A stretch of 61,904 nucleotides of DNA from Clostridium polynesiense (GCF_000820705.1 NZ_CCXI01000062.1:1-61904), one strand, 5' to 3'; shown: positions 8,924 through 17,888, numbered from the stretch's first letter. Made by a program: numbers and translations. The notes: generated by a model not told the origin, from the sequence alone.

Positions 8924-9952
8924 TTAAATAATGATATTTTCTATATGGTTGTGATTTTTTCTCAAGGTTAAATGGGCTTTATAATTATCTTCCCAGTTTT
9001 CTAAAAAACTATTAGCAGAATATTCCCCACTTTCATAAAGATTTAGAATATCTTTTTCTTTTATTATAAAGTCAGTTGTATGGTAGTTTTTGGGGTCAAT
9101 TTTAATTGTTCTTAAATAATCCATTTCTTTAATATGCATATTATTTTGTGACTCCAGCATGGTTTTTATTATTTTTTTACCATAGCTTATTAAATTTGTG
9201 ATATTTTCATCACCTTGAACTGTTTTGCTACCGCTCAACTTAAAACCTATGGTTGGATATTTAGGTTTATCTTTAACATCAAAAAGCCATACAGGATAAT
9301 TACTTAGAAGGCCTCCATCCACTATGATGGATGTTGTGTGTGTTTTGGTATCCTTTAAATATACAGGCTTATAAAAGAATGGAATACTGCAGCTCATCCT
9401 TACTGCTTCACTTACATGAAAATCCTCTGGTTCAATACCATAGTCTTTTATATCCTCTGGAAGTATCATCAATTTTCCATTTGTTATATCAGAAGCTATA
9501 ATATGAAGTTTATATTTTTTCTTATACTTATAATTATCTAAAAGAACTCCATCTTCCAAAGGATCCATTAAATCTCTAAAAGTTACAGGAGATTTTTTAC
9601 TTCTTTTTAACTTAGTACTTAAAAGGGTGTCAATAAAGTTTTTTAAGTAAACTCCTTCATATATACCTTTATTAAAGATCAAGTTATACATATCACTAAT
9701 AAAGGGAATTGAGATAAATTTTCTATCATTCATTTTGGTAAAGTCCATATTCTTCACTATAGACAAAATTTCTGAAGAAGTGTAGCCTACAGCTATTAGT
9801 GAGGCGACTACTGCACCTCCAGAGGTACCGGCTAAATATCTCCATACATACCCCTTTTCTTCCATAGCCTTTAAAGCTCCAACAAATGCAATGGCTTTTA
9901 TCCCTCCTCCTTCGAAAACAGCATCGGCAATTTTATAATTTTCATTATTCAT
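8924..9952 (-). CDS. Patatin-like phospholipase family protein
   Basis: A predicted cytoplasmic lipid acyl hydrolase with a Ser-Asp dyad. The oxyanion glycine loop EGGGIKA (residues 14-20), the nucleophile elbow GTSGG (Ser44) and the aspartate motif DGGLLSNYP (around 214) are all intact. No signal peptide or membrane segment is visible. It has 342 residues. It is the only leftward gene in the first 29 kb and separates gpsA from spoIVA. Its mRNA start region forms a hairpin TATAAC/GTTATA (9955-9971) with the GAGG ribosome binding site in and next to the loop, which could limit translation. Natural substrate unknown. Confidence 0.9.
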   Translation of the reverse strand: MNNENYKIADAVFEGGGIKAIAFVGALKAMEEKGYVWRYLAGTSGGAVVASLIAVGYTSSEILSIVKNMDFTKMNDRKFISIPFISDMYNLIFNKGIYEGVYLKNFIDTLLSTKLKRSKKSPVTFRDLMDPLEDGVLLDNYKYKKKYKLHIIASDITNGKLMILPEDIKDYGIEPEDFHVSEAVRMSCSIPFFYKPVYLKDTKTHTTSIIVDGGLLSNYPVWLFDVKDKPKYPTIGFKLSGSKTVQGDENITNLISYGKKIIKTMLESQNNMHIKEMDYLRTIKIDPKNYHTTDFIIKEKDILNLYESGEYSANSFLENWEDNYKAHLTLRKNHNHIENIII

Positions 9953-10191
9953 AATATAACCTCGTGTTATAAAAAATTTTTATTACTTTATGACTAATAC
10001 TTTGCTTACTTCTATTATATACGCTGTTACAAAATTATTTTACATAAATATATATGCTAATAAAAATAAACTGATTGTAGAGCTTTAGAATTATATGAAT
10101 TTAATTTGAAAATAAATAAACAATCAAAGTTATATTTCATTTTAAAATTAAATATATATATAGTGTTAATATTAAAACTGGAGGGAATATC

Positions 10192-11670
10192 TTGGATAAT
10201 TTTAATATATACAAAGATATAGCTGAAAGAACCCAGGGAGACATATATGTAGGGGTTGTTGGTCCTGTAAGAACAGGTAAATCGACATTTATAAAACGAT
10301 TTATGGATATGATGGTTATACCTAAAATCGAAAACGGATATAAAAAAGAAAGAGCAAAAGACGAGCTCCCACAAAGCGGATCAGGAAAAAGTATACACAC
10401 TACTGAACCTAAGTTTGTACCTAACGAAGCTGTGGAAGTTAATGTTGGTGAGGGTATTAAATTTAGAGTAAGACTGGTAGACTGCGTGGGATATATAGTT
10501 AAGGGGGCTCTTGGGTATTTAGAAGGTGAAAATCCTAAAATGGTTATGACTCCATGGTTTGATTACGAGATACCTTTTGAAGATGCAGCAGAGATTGGAA
10601 CCCGTAAAGTAATCAATGATCATTCTACTATTGGATTAGTAATTACTACAGATGGTTCAGTTACTGATATTGCAAGAAGTGAATACGTGGATGCTGAAGA
10701 AAGGGTAGTAAAGGAACTTAAGGCGATAAATAAGCCTTTTATAATAGTACTTAATTCCTCTCATAAAGAAGCTGAAGAAACTTTAGAGCTTAAGAAAGAG
10801 ATTGAAAGCAAGTATGATGTTCCAGTTGAAATCATGGATGTGCTTCATATGAATGAAGAGGATGTAAACAATCTTTTCAGACGAATACTAAAAGAATTCC
10901 CTATTAAAGAAATTAATATAGATATGCCTGAATGGATTGAAAAATTAGAACCATCCCACTGGCTTAAGATTGATTTTATTAACATAGTAAAGGATATGGC
11001 TAAAAACATATTTAAAGTACGTGACATTAAGAATTTCTTAGATAATAATATACAGGAAGAATTTTTGGGAAGTTCTAATATAGCTGAAATGAATATGGGA
11101 GAAGGTATTGCAAGAATAGAATTACACCCTAAAAAAGGAATATTCTATGATATTTTAAGTGAAATTTGCAGCTATCCTATAAGCGGTGAGAATGAGCTTT
11201 TAAATGTAATCAAAGAACTCAATTATGCAAAAATTGAATATGATAAGGTGGCAGATGCTTTAAAAGACGTTAAAGAAAATGGATACGGATTGGTTGCTCC
11301 ACAACTTTCTGAGATGAAATTTGAAGAGCCTCAAAAAGTACAAAATGGTAATAAATATGGTGTTAAACTAAAAGCAAGTGCACCATCTCTACATTTTATT
11401 AAAGCGGATATACAAACTGAAATCACGCCATATGTAGGGGCCGAAAAAGAGAGTGAAGAGCTTGTTAAATCATTATTAGAGCAATTTGAAAGTGATCCGG
11501 CTAAATTCTGGCAAAGTAACATGTTTGGTAAATCCTTAGAGATGCTGGTTAAGGAAGGACTTCAAAATAAGCTTTATAAAATGCCTGAAGATATTCAAAG
11601 TAAAATACAAAGAACCCTTCAGAAAATAATAAATGAAGGAAATGGCGGCTTAATCTGTATAATATTATAG
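10192..11670 (+). CDS. spoIVA: Stage IV sporulation protein A (spore coat morphogenetic ATPase)
   Basis: SpoIVA polymerises on the forespore outer membrane using ATP and forms the platform on which the coat is built; SpoVM (gene at 29699) anchors it there. The Walker A motif GPVRTGKST (residues 24-32) and the family ending NEGNGGLICIIL are seen, and the 492-residue length is typical. The start is TTG at 10192, 6 nt after GGAGGGA; no nearby ATG fits. The 239-bp AT-rich upstream region should contain a mother-cell promoter, but I could not identify a convincing SigE match. Confidence 0.97.
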   Translation: MDNFNIYKDIAERTQGDIYVGVVGPVRTGKSTFIKRFMDMMVIPKIENGYKKERAKDELPQSGSGKSIHTTEPKFVPNEAVEVNVGEGIKFRVRLVDCVGYIVKGALGYLEGENPKMVMTPWFDYEIPFEDAAEIGTRKVINDHSTIGLVITTDGSVTDIARSEYVDAEERVVKELKAINKPFIIVLNSSHKEAEETLELKKEIESKYDVPVEIMDVLHMNEEDVNNLFRRILKEFPIKEINIDMPEWIEKLEPSHWLKIDFINIVKDMAKNIFKVRDIKNFLDNNIQEEFLGSSNIAEMNMGEGIARIELHPKKGIFYDILSEICSYPISGENELLNVIKELNYAKIEYDKVADALKDVKENGYGLVAPQLSEMKFEEPQKVQNGNKYGVKLKASAPSLHFIKADIQTEITPYVGAEKESEELVKSLLEQFESDPAKFWQSNMFGKSLEMLVKEGLQNKLYKMPEDIQSKIQRTLQKIINEGNGGLICIIL

Positions 11671-11725
11671 TAATTTATAAGGTGGCTGTCATCTTATATT
11701 AGATATTTAGAGTTACAGTAAATTT

Positions 11726-11760
11726 AAATGGGCGGATCACTTGATTCCGTCCGTTTAAAA
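11726..11760 (+). terminator. Stem-loop after spoIVA, probable terminator
   Basis: An 11-bp stem AAATGGGCGGA with TCCGTCCGTTT (two G-U pairs) and a 9-nt loop, but the following bases are T-poor (AAAATATT), so termination is probable rather than certain. Confidence 0.55.
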
Positions 11761-11784
11761 TATTAAAATGATGTAATAATTCTC

Positions 11785-11813
11785 TTGTAAATATTACACT
11801 CTTCCATTATAAT
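11785..11813 (+). promoter_or_regulatory. SigA promoter of the tRNA-Pro gene
   Basis: TTGTAA (11785-11790), a 17-bp spacer and a consensus TATAAT (11808-11813), 33 bp before the tRNA. Confidence 0.75.
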
Positions 11814-11846
11814 ATTTATTGTGCTTAAGATTTAACCAAAGAATAT

Positions 11847-11922
11847 CTGGGTATGGCGCAGATGGTAGCGCGCATGAATGGGGTTCATGAGGTCGCTGGT
11901 TCAAATCCAGTTACCCAGACCA
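11847..11922 (+). tRNA. tRNA-Pro, anticodon GGG
   Basis: A 76-nt cloverleaf. Acceptor stem CTGGGTA/TACCCAG, D arm GCGC...GCGC, anticodon stem CATGA/TCATG around loop ATGGGGT (anticodon GGG with G at position 37, as in proline tRNAs), T arm GCTGG-TTCAAAT-CCAGT. A is the discriminator and CCA is encoded. It reads CCC and CCU codons. It is a single-gene unit with its own promoter and terminator. Confidence 0.95.
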
Positions 11923-11970
11923 AAAAGACCGTAGAATGCTGATATATCAACGTTCTACGGTCTTTTATTT
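11923..11970 (+). terminator. Terminator of the tRNA-Pro gene
   Basis: A 14-bp perfect stem (AAAAGACCGTAGAA with TTCTACGGTCTTTT) followed by a T-rich run, beginning at the base after the encoded CCA. Confidence 0.92.
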
Positions 11971-12159
11971 TTCTTAGTTTTTGCAATTTGGGTGTGAATT
12001 TGGGTCTAAAAACTAAAACCTTTAATTGAGTAAATATAAATCTGAATATTCTATTTTTTCGAACATTATATTTAGGATGGTTAAAATTAGTTTACATTGC
12101 ATTGAAAATGTTTACATAGAATTATATGATATAATTAAGAATTTTAGGGGGAGTAAATA
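11971..12159. other. Intergenic region after the tRNA with a short AATTTGGGT direct repeat
   Basis: Contains AATTTGGGT twice (11985-11993 and 11997-12005), 12 bp apart, in a T-rich context. No reading frame of useful length is present. The distal part holds the phzF promoter region. Nothing proves an integration site here. Confidence 0.4.
12102..12130 (+). promoter_or_regulatory. Putative promoter of the PhzF-family gene with flanking GTTTACAT repeats
   Basis: TTGAAA (12102-12107), a 17-bp spacer and TATGAT (12125-12130). Two identical GTTTACAT octamers (12090-12097 and 12110-12117) lie 20 bp apart, one just upstream of the -35 and one in the spacer, which is an operator-like placement on one face of the helix. 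Confidence 0.45.
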
Positions 12160-12936
12160 ATGAAATACTATATTGTAGATTCCTTTACAGACACTGTTTT
12201 TAGAGGCAATCCTGCAGGAGTTTGTGTATTAAATGAATGGATTGATAATAAAGCCATGAAGAATATTGCTTGCGAAAATAATTTATCGGAAACAGCTTTT
12301 GTAGTTAAAAGTTCAAATCATTATGAACTAAAATGGTTTACACCAACAGAAGAGGTAGATCTATGTGGACATGCTACTTTAGGAGCTGCTTTTGTTATTT
12401 CAAACTTCATTGATATTGGTGCTTTATATATGGAGTTTCATACTCTAAGCGGAATTTTAAAAGTGGAAAGAAAGAATGACACATATATTTTAAATTTACC
12501 AGTAAGAAAAACAGAAAAAGTCCATATACCTGAAAATATAGGTAATATCTTAGGAGTGGAACCTAAAGAAGCTTATTTATCACAGGATTATGTATTTATA
12601 CTTGAAAATGAAGAGCAAGTAAAAAGATTAAGTCCTAATATTAAGGAAATAAAAAACATTGCTGATGTCACAGGAGTAATAGTTACCTCTAGAGGGAAGG
12701 AAGTAGATTTCGTTTCAAGATGCTTTTTCCCAAAACAGGGGATTGATGAAGATCCGGTTACAGGATCTGCACATTGTACCTTAATACCATTATGGTATGA
12801 AAAATTACATAAAAACAAAATGACTGCAAAACAGCTGTCTAAACGAGGAGGATTATTGTACTGTGAATTCCTTGAAGAAAGGGTTTTAATAAGCGGAAAA
12901 GCTGTATTGTATTTAAAAGGAGAAATACTTCCTTAG
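12160..12936 (+). CDS. PhzF family isomerase-like protein
   Basis: A member of the PhzF/diaminopimelate-epimerase-like fold family, named for the phenazine isomerase PhzF. The start MKYYIVDSFTDTVFRGNPAGVCVL, the NLSETAFV catalytic-Glu segment, DLCGHATLGAA and the later DPVTGSAHC motif are all seen. The length of 258 residues fits the short clostridial group. There are no phenazine genes nearby, so the substrate is unknown and a housekeeping or detoxifying isomerase is as likely. It is a monocistronic gene behind a GGGGGAGT ribosome binding site. Confidence 0.88.
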   Translation: MKYYIVDSFTDTVFRGNPAGVCVLNEWIDNKAMKNIACENNLSETAFVVKSSNHYELKWFTPTEEVDLCGHATLGAAFVISNFIDIGALYMEFHTLSGILKVERKNDTYILNLPVRKTEKVHIPENIGNILGVEPKEAYLSQDYVFILENEEQVKRLSPNIKEIKNIADVTGVIVTSRGKEVDFVSRCFFPKQGIDEDPVTGSAHCTLIPLWYEKLHKNKMTAKQLSKRGGLLYCEFLEERVLISGKAVLYLKGEILP

Positions 12937-13055
12937 TATATTTAATAATCTTATATAATATGATTTTAATTAATAAAATAGAATAATTAACTTCCTATAT
13001 GTAAAAAATATAATTAATATCATCTTAACTATATTTTTTATAAAAGGAGAAGGTT

Positions 13056-13172
13056 ATGAGCCATAGAGAAGGTAAAAAAAGTTCAAAACAGGTAAGTAAC
13101 AAGAATTCAAAACCTGATACTATCTATGAAGAGGAAATGAAAAGACACAAACCAAAAGGTACAATAGGTTAA
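13056..13172 (+). CDS. Uncharacterised small basic protein, 38 residues
   Basis: A short gene: ATG 13056 lies 5 nt after AAAGGAGAAGG, and the product is very hydrophilic, rich in Lys, Ser and charged residues (starts MSHREGKKSSKQ, ends KRHKPKGTIG), with no membrane segment. A clear terminator follows 10 bp later. The good ribosome binding site plus terminator argue for a real gene. Composition is loosely reminiscent of small spore proteins, but I recognise no family and assign no function. Confidence 0.65.
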   Translation: MSHREGKKSSKQVSNKNSKPDTIYEEEMKRHKPKGTIG

Positions 13173-13181
13173 ATAATAAAA

Positions 13182-13224
13182 ATCAGATGAAATCTCATTT
13201 AGGGATATCATCTGATTTTTTATT
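13182..13224 (+). terminator. Rho-independent terminator after the 38-codon gene
   Basis: ATCAGATGA pairs perfectly with TCATCTGAT; a T run follows. It defines a short transcript unit for the small gene. Confidence 0.85.
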
Positions 13225-13358
13225 AATTCATATGTAAGAAAAAATATAAGTGATTTTTAAATTTATATAGTTAAATTGATTAAATTAAGCTAAAATATAA
13301 GAGGAATCAATTTATAAAATTAAAATACTAATATATTGCAGTTTTAGGGAGGAATATT

Positions 13359-14348
13359 ATGAAGAATATTGCTGTGGTTTTTAACGGAGGCACTATTTCA
13401 ATGAAAGTGGATCCTAAATTAAAGGCTGCTGTTCCTGGATTAACCGGAGAAGAAATAATGGCTATGGTAACAGGAATAGAAAGGTTTGCTAAAATTACAT
13501 CATATAATTTTTCATCACTGCCGAGTCCGCATATAACCCCGAAAATTATGCTAGATCTTTCCAAATTCATAAAAGAACTGGCTGAAAGAGAAGATATAGA
13601 CGGTATAGTGGTTACCCATGGCACAGATTCATTAGAGGAAACAGCCTTCTTCGTTGATTTAACTGTAGATACTTATAAACCTATAATATTCACCGGCTCC
13701 ATGAGAAGCAGTTCTGAGCTGGGATATGATGGTCCCTTTAACCTAGCTACATCCATTTGTACAGCAATTGATGAAGAGTCTAAGAATCGTGGGGTAATTG
13801 TTTGTTTTAACGGAGATTTAAACAGCGCATCAGAAGTGGTAAAAGCAAATTCTATGGCACTAAACGCATTTAGAACTCCAAATTTCGGTCCTATAGGCAT
13901 GGTAGATAACAATAGAGTGATCTTTTATAGAAATAGTATAAGAACTTCCCCTATAAATATTGATAGTATTGATTGCAATGTATCTTTAATTAAATGTGTC
14001 GCTGGAATGGATTCTAGATTTATAGATTTCTGTATTGAGCAGGGAGATAGAGGAATAGTAATTGAAGGGATGGGAAGGGGAAATATACCTCCTTTAATGG
14101 TAGATGGTATTGAAAGAGCCATTAAAAAAGGAATTGCCGTAGTAATTGTATCAAGATGCTTTGAAGGCAGGGTATATGATTCTTATGGATACCACGGTGG
14201 AGGCAAAGAGTTAAGAAATTTGGGAGTAATTTTTGGAGATACTCTGCCTGGCCAGAAGGCAAGAATCAAACTAATAGTAGCATTGAGTCATACACAAGAC
14301 ATTAATAAAGTAAAAGACATCTTTGAACATGGATTATATGCATATTAA
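13359..14348 (+). CDS. ansA: Asparaginase (type I-like, cytoplasmic)
   Basis: Hydrolyses L-asparagine to aspartate and ammonia. Both catalytic threonine motifs are present: NGGTIS with Thr12, and THGTDSLEETA (about residues 86-96) with its Thr-Asp-Lys-type relay partners downstream; FTGSMR follows. At 329 residues with no signal peptide, a cytoplasmic enzyme is expected. A GGGAGG site precedes the ATG. It is flanked by terminators on both sides, so it is a stand-alone gene. A role in an amidotransferase complex is less likely given this length. Confidence 0.9.
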   Translation: MKNIAVVFNGGTISMKVDPKLKAAVPGLTGEEIMAMVTGIERFAKITSYNFSSLPSPHITPKIMLDLSKFIKELAEREDIDGIVVTHGTDSLEETAFFVDLTVDTYKPIIFTGSMRSSSELGYDGPFNLATSICTAIDEESKNRGVIVCFNGDLNSASEVVKANSMALNAFRTPNFGPIGMVDNNRVIFYRNSIRTSPINIDSIDCNVSLIKCVAGMDSRFIDFCIEQGDRGIVIEGMGRGNIPPLMVDGIERAIKKGIAVVIVSRCFEGRVYDSYGYHGGGKELRNLGVIFGDTLPGQKARIKLIVALSHTQDINKVKDIFEHGLYAY

Positions 14349-14353
14349 AGCAA

Positions 14354-14406
14354 AAGCAAGCAACTGGATCAATAGCAATTTAAAATTCAGTTGTTTGTTT
14401 TTATTT
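14354..14406 (+). terminator. Rho-independent terminator after the asparaginase gene
   Basis: A 10-bp stem (CAAGCAACTG with CAGTTGTTTG, one G-U pair) with a long AT-rich loop and a T-rich tail. Confidence 0.8.
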
Positions 14407-14703
14407 TAAGGTATATAAATTTACTGTAATGGCATACTTAATTATTAGAATAATAATATGAAATAGTTATTATACAAAATATAAATTATGTAAACTATAT
14501 TTAAAAAATAAGTTAAACCAGAAAAACAACTAAATAATATTCACAAATATAAGAAATATATCATTAATGTATATAGGACTAATAGGAAAAAAGGAAAAAA
14601 CAAAAGATATATGGAGCAATTTAACAAAAACCCTTGATATTTAAAGGATTTATTTTGTATAATAGGTACTATGAACTGATAAGACCAAAGGAGGCGTCAC
14701 AAC
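14407..14703. other. AT-rich gene-free interval
   Basis: About 300 bp with no coding frame, dense A/T tracts and no convincing RNA structure. Its only recognisable content is the yicC-operon promoter near its right end. Confidence 0.6.
14634..14663 (+). promoter_or_regulatory. SigA promoter of the yicC-remA-gmk operon
   Basis: TTGATA (14634-14639), an 18-bp spacer and consensus TATAAT (14658-14663), with a leader of about 35 nt before the yicC start. Confidence 0.75.
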
Positions 14704-15588
14704 ATGATTAATAGTATGACAGGCTTTGGAAGAGCATCTACAGATAATGATTCTTCTAATAAAATTTTTATGGTTGAAATCAGAAGTGTTAATCATCGTT
14801 TTTTAGATTTAAATGTTAAAATGCCAAAAAGTTTATTTTCCTTGGAAGATAAAATTCGAAAACTTATAAGCGAAAATATAAGCAGAGGCAAGGTAGATGT
14901 TTTTATAAGTTATAAAAACTATAACAAATCTGATGTTGTTGCAAAACTTAATCAAAATCTTGCGGATAGTTATGTATCCTGTCTACAAGAACTTCAAAAT
15001 AAATATGACATTAAAAATGATATAAGCATATCCTTAGTTGCTAGATTTCCTGATATTATTTATACTGAAGAAAAAGAAGAAAATATAGATGATATCTGGG
15101 AAGATATAAAGGATTCTATTAGTTCTGCATTAAATATGCTTTTGGACATGAGACGCCGAGAGGGAGAAAAACTCAAAAATGATTTAACGGAGAAATGCAG
15201 ATTAATAAAGGTTGATGTGGAAAACATTGAAAAGCTTTCTGATAGAGTGGTTAGAGCTTATAAAACAAAGCTTACAGAAAGATTATCCGAACTTTTGGAT
15301 AGTGTTCCTATAGATGAAAACAGATTAAGTTTAGAATTAGCAATTTTTGCGGATAAATCTAGCATAGATGAAGAAATAACACGTTTATACAGTCATATAT
15401 CACAGTTCTTAAATACTTTAGACGATACAGAACCTATTGGAAGAAAACTTGATTTTTTAGTACAAGAGATGAATAGAGAAGCAAACACCATAGCTTCTAA
15501 ATCTTCTGATCTTGATATTACAAATTTTGCTCTGAATATTAAAAACAACATAGAAAAGATAAGAGAACAAATTCAAAATATCGAATAA
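14704..15588 (+). CDS. yicC: YicC family protein (endoribonuclease-like)
   Basis: A widely conserved bacterial protein; the Escherichia coli member has been linked to RNA cleavage and small-RNA turnover. Hallmarks: the start [11 protein letters not shown], the [11 protein letters not shown] segment, and the C-terminal [23 protein letters not shown] stretch with its conserved acidic and basic residues. The length of 294 residues is standard. AAAGGAGG lies 9 nt before the ATG. It is the first gene of the operon that continues with remA, gmk and rpoZ, the usual firmicute arrangement. Confidence 0.95.
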   Translation: MINSMTGFGRASTDNDSSNKIFMVEIRSVNHRFLDLNVKMPKSLFSLEDKIRKLISENISRGKVDVFISYKNYNKSDVVAKLNQNLADSYVSCLQELQNKYDIKNDISISLVARFPDIIYTEEKEENIDDIWEDIKDSISSALNMLLDMRRREGEKLKNDLTEKCRLIKVDVENIEKLSDRVVRAYKTKLTERLSELLDSVPIDENRLSLELAIFADKSSIDEEITRLYSHISQFLNTLDDTEPIGRKLDFLVQEMNREANTIASKSSDLDITNFALNIKNNIEKIREQIQNIE

Positions 15589-15602
15589 CCAGGAGGAATA
15601 TT

Positions 15603-15872
15603 ATGGGTATAAAATTAATTAATATCGGATTTGGCAATATTGTTTCTGCAAACAGATTAGTTGCAATAGTTAGTCCAGAATCTGCACCTATCAAAAGAAT
15701 TATACAAGAAGCAAGGGACAGAGGTATGCTTATCGACGCTACATATGGCAGAAGGACTAGAGCTGTTATAATAACTGACAGTGATCATGTAATTCTATCT
15801 GCTGTTCAGCCGGAAACTGCTGCTCACAGATTATCCTCAAAAGAAGAAGTTATTGACGAGGTCGATGAATAA
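15603..15872 (+). CDS. remA: Extracellular matrix regulator RemA family (DUF370)
   Basis: A small (89-residue) DNA-binding protein; in Bacillus subtilis RemA activates biofilm matrix genes. The family start [21 protein letters not shown] and the basic [21 protein letters not shown] segment are seen. In clostridia, which mostly lack the Bacillus matrix operon, its targets are unclear. Its stop overlaps the gmk start (TAATG), indicating translational coupling. Confidence 0.93.
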   Translation: MGIKLINIGFGNIVSANRLVAIVSPESAPIKRIIQEARDRGMLIDATYGRRTRAVIITDSDHVILSAVQPETAAHRLSSKEEVIDEVDE

Positions 15873-16474
15873 TGACAAAAAGAGGCTTACTTATTGTTAT
15901 CTCTGGACCGTCAGGTGCAGGTAAAGGAACCATTTGTAAGGATTTTGTTAAAAAGAATAATTGCTGGATATCAGTATCTGCTACAACTAGAGGCCCTAGA
16001 GTAGGTGAAATTGATGGAGTAAATTATTTTTTTATAAGCAAAGAGGACTTTCTGAAAAAGATTGAGGATGAAGATTTCTTAGAGTACGCAGAAGTTTATG
16101 GCAATTTATATGGCACACCAAAATCAAAGGTTGAATCTGTTCTTAATTCAGGTAAAGATGTGATATTAGAAATAGATATTCAAGGAGCGTTAAAAATTAA
16201 AGAAAAGGTATCTGAAGCTATATTTATATTTATACTTCCTCCTTCAATGGAAGAACTAAAACAAAGAATTATAAAACGAGGCAGTGAAACCCCTGAATCT
16301 TTAACTACAAGATTTAAGGCTGCTTATCAGGAGATAAATTTTATATCAAAGTATGACTATGCAGTGGTTAATGAGACTATTGAAGAATCAGTAAATAAAA
16401 TTCAAGGAATTATAACCGCAGAAAAATGCAGAGTTGGCAGAGTTATTAATGATTATATAGATTTAAAGGAGTGA
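15872..16474 (+). CDS. gmk: Guanylate kinase
   Basis: Phosphorylates GMP to GDP using ATP, essential for GTP and dGTP supply. The P-loop SGPSGAGKGT (residues 11-20), the GMP-binding segment SVSATTRGPRVGEIDGVNY and EYAEVYGNLYGT are all seen. It has 200 residues, the typical length. It overlaps remA by one base and is followed immediately by rpoZ, so expression is coupled. Confidence 0.97.
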   Translation: MTKRGLLIVISGPSGAGKGTICKDFVKKNNCWISVSATTRGPRVGEIDGVNYFFISKEDFLKKIEDEDFLEYAEVYGNLYGTPKSKVESVLNSGKDVILEIDIQGALKIKEKVSEAIFIFILPPSMEELKQRIIKRGSETPESLTTRFKAAYQEINFISKYDYAVVNETIEESVNKIQGIITAEKCRVGRVINDYIDLKE

Positions 16475-16479
16475 TTAGA

Positions 16480-16698
16480 ATGATAAATTCTATGATAAAC
16501 CCATCTATAGTTGACTTACTAGATAAGGTTGATAATAGATATTCATTAGTTATTGTAACATCAAAAAGAGCAAGGCAAATAATCGACGGAGAGGATAAAC
16601 TTGCTGACATTAAATCAAATAAAGCTTTAACCATTGCAATAAATGAAGTTAATCAAGGTTGTATAAGCTACGAGGCATTGAAAGAGGGTTTTAAATAA
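16480..16698 (+). CDS. rpoZ: RNA polymerase omega subunit
   Basis: The small subunit that helps assemble and stabilise RNA polymerase. The family pattern MINPSIVDLLDKVDNRYSLVI and TSKRARQI is seen. ATG 16480 follows AAAGGAGTG with good spacing; the in-frame GTG at 16471 lies inside that site, and a later ATG (16492) would also give a normal omega N-terminus. 72 residues from the chosen start. Confidence 0.93.
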   Translation: MINSMINPSIVDLLDKVDNRYSLVIVTSKRARQIIDGEDKLADIKSNKALTIAINEVNQGCISYEALKEGFK

Positions 16699-16700
16699 TA

Positions 16701-17888
16701 ATGAATAACAAATGTATTGTAGTAGGAGTTACTGGAGGCATTGCTGCATATAAAGCATTAGATGTTATAAGCAAATTGAAGAAACTAGGTTATGAAACCC
16801 ATGTTATAATGACTAAAGCAGCATGTGAATTTGTAACCCCTTTAAGCTTTCAATCTCTTAGCCAAAATATGGTGATAACAGATATGTTTGAAGAGCCTAA
16901 AGCCTGGGAAATACAGCATATATCATTAGCTCAGAAAGCAGACTTAATACTTGTAGTACCTGCAACTGCCAATATTATTGGCAAAGTTGCAAACGGAATT
17001 GCTGATGATATGCTATCTACTACAATCATGGCTACTAAAGCTCCAGTTATTTTTGCTTCGGCAATGAATACACAAATGTATGCCAATCCTATTGTTCAAC
17101 AGAATATTAATAAGCTTAAACAGTTTAATTATAAATTCATTGAGCCTGCAAGTGGAAGATTGGCATGCGGAGATGTAGGTAAAGGAAAATTAGAAGATAC
17201 TGAAGCTATAGTAGAAATTGTAGATTCATTTTTATATACCCCCAAAGATCTTGTGGGTAAAAAAGTGCTTATCACAGCAGGACCGACTCAGGCACCTATA
17301 GATCCTGTTAGATATATAACCAATCATTCAAGCGGTAAAATGGGTTATGCCATTGCTAAAGAGGCAAGAGATAGAGGAGCGGAGGTTACATTAATAACTG
17401 GTCCTACTAATATTAAACCTCCTGGAAATATAAAAGTTATTAATGTAGTTACTAATAACGAAATGCTTAACGAAGTAATTAATATTTACGGAGATATGGA
17501 TATAGTTATAAAAAGCGCAGCTGTATCTGATTATAAAATTAAAGAATATAGCTTAGAAAAAATTAAAAAAAGCTCCAATACTCTTAATTTAGAACTATTA
17601 AAAGATACAGATATACTTAAACTACTTGGAGAAAAAAAACAAAATCAAGTATTAGTTGGATTTGCTGCAGAAAGCAGTGATATAATTTATAATGCTAAAG
17701 ATAAACTTCTTAGAAAAAATCTCGATTATATCGTTGCTAATGATATCACTCAAAAGGACGGAGGTTTTAAATCTGACAGTAACAGAGTTACTATCATTTC
17801 AAAAACGAGTGAGACAATAACGCTGGATAAAATGAATAAAAGAGATATTGCTAGAAATCTTTTTGATTTTATCATGAAAGAGCGCTAA
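16701..17888 (+). CDS. coaBC: Bifunctional phosphopantothenoylcysteine decarboxylase / phosphopantothenate-cysteine ligase
   Basis: Catalyses two consecutive steps of coenzyme A synthesis. The N-terminal half is the FMN-dependent decarboxylase (VTGGIAAYKA, the ATANIIGKVANGIADD and SAMNTQMY segments, the catalytic ACGD motif near residue 155). The C-terminal half is the CTP-dependent ligase (TAGPTQAPIDPVRYITNHSS, then AAVSDY). The 395-residue length matches the fused enzyme. The last codons overlap the terminator stem that precedes priA. coaD, a later step of the same pathway, lies at 34903. Confidence 0.97.
   Translation: MNNKCIVVGVTGGIAAYKALDVISKLKKLGYETHVIMTKAACEFVTPLSFQSLSQNMVITDMFEEPKAWEIQHISLAQKADLILVVPATANIIGKVANGIADDMLSTTIMATKAPVIFASAMNTQMYANPIVQQNINKLKQFNYKFIEPASGRLACGDVGKGKLEDTEAIVEIVDSFLYTPKDLVGKKVLITAGPTQAPIDPVRYITNHSSGKMGYAIAKEARDRGAEVTLITGPTNIKPPGNIKVINVVTNNEMLNEVINIYGDMDIVIKSAAVSDYKIKEYSLEKIKKSSNTLNLELLKDTDILKLLGEKKQNQVLVGFAAESSDIIYNAKDKLLRKNLDYIVANDITQKDGGFKSDSNRVTIISKTSETITLDKMNKRDIARNLFDFIMKER

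Noticed and set aside
10057-10400. Leftward frames over the spoIVA upstream region
   Set aside because: Low-complexity Tyr/Ile/Phe-rich products from AT-rich DNA, no ribosome binding site, overlapping the spoIVA start.
12160-12936. Part of a phenazine biosynthesis cluster
   Set aside because: Only the isolated PhzF-fold gene is present; no other phz genes nearby, and the family is broad.
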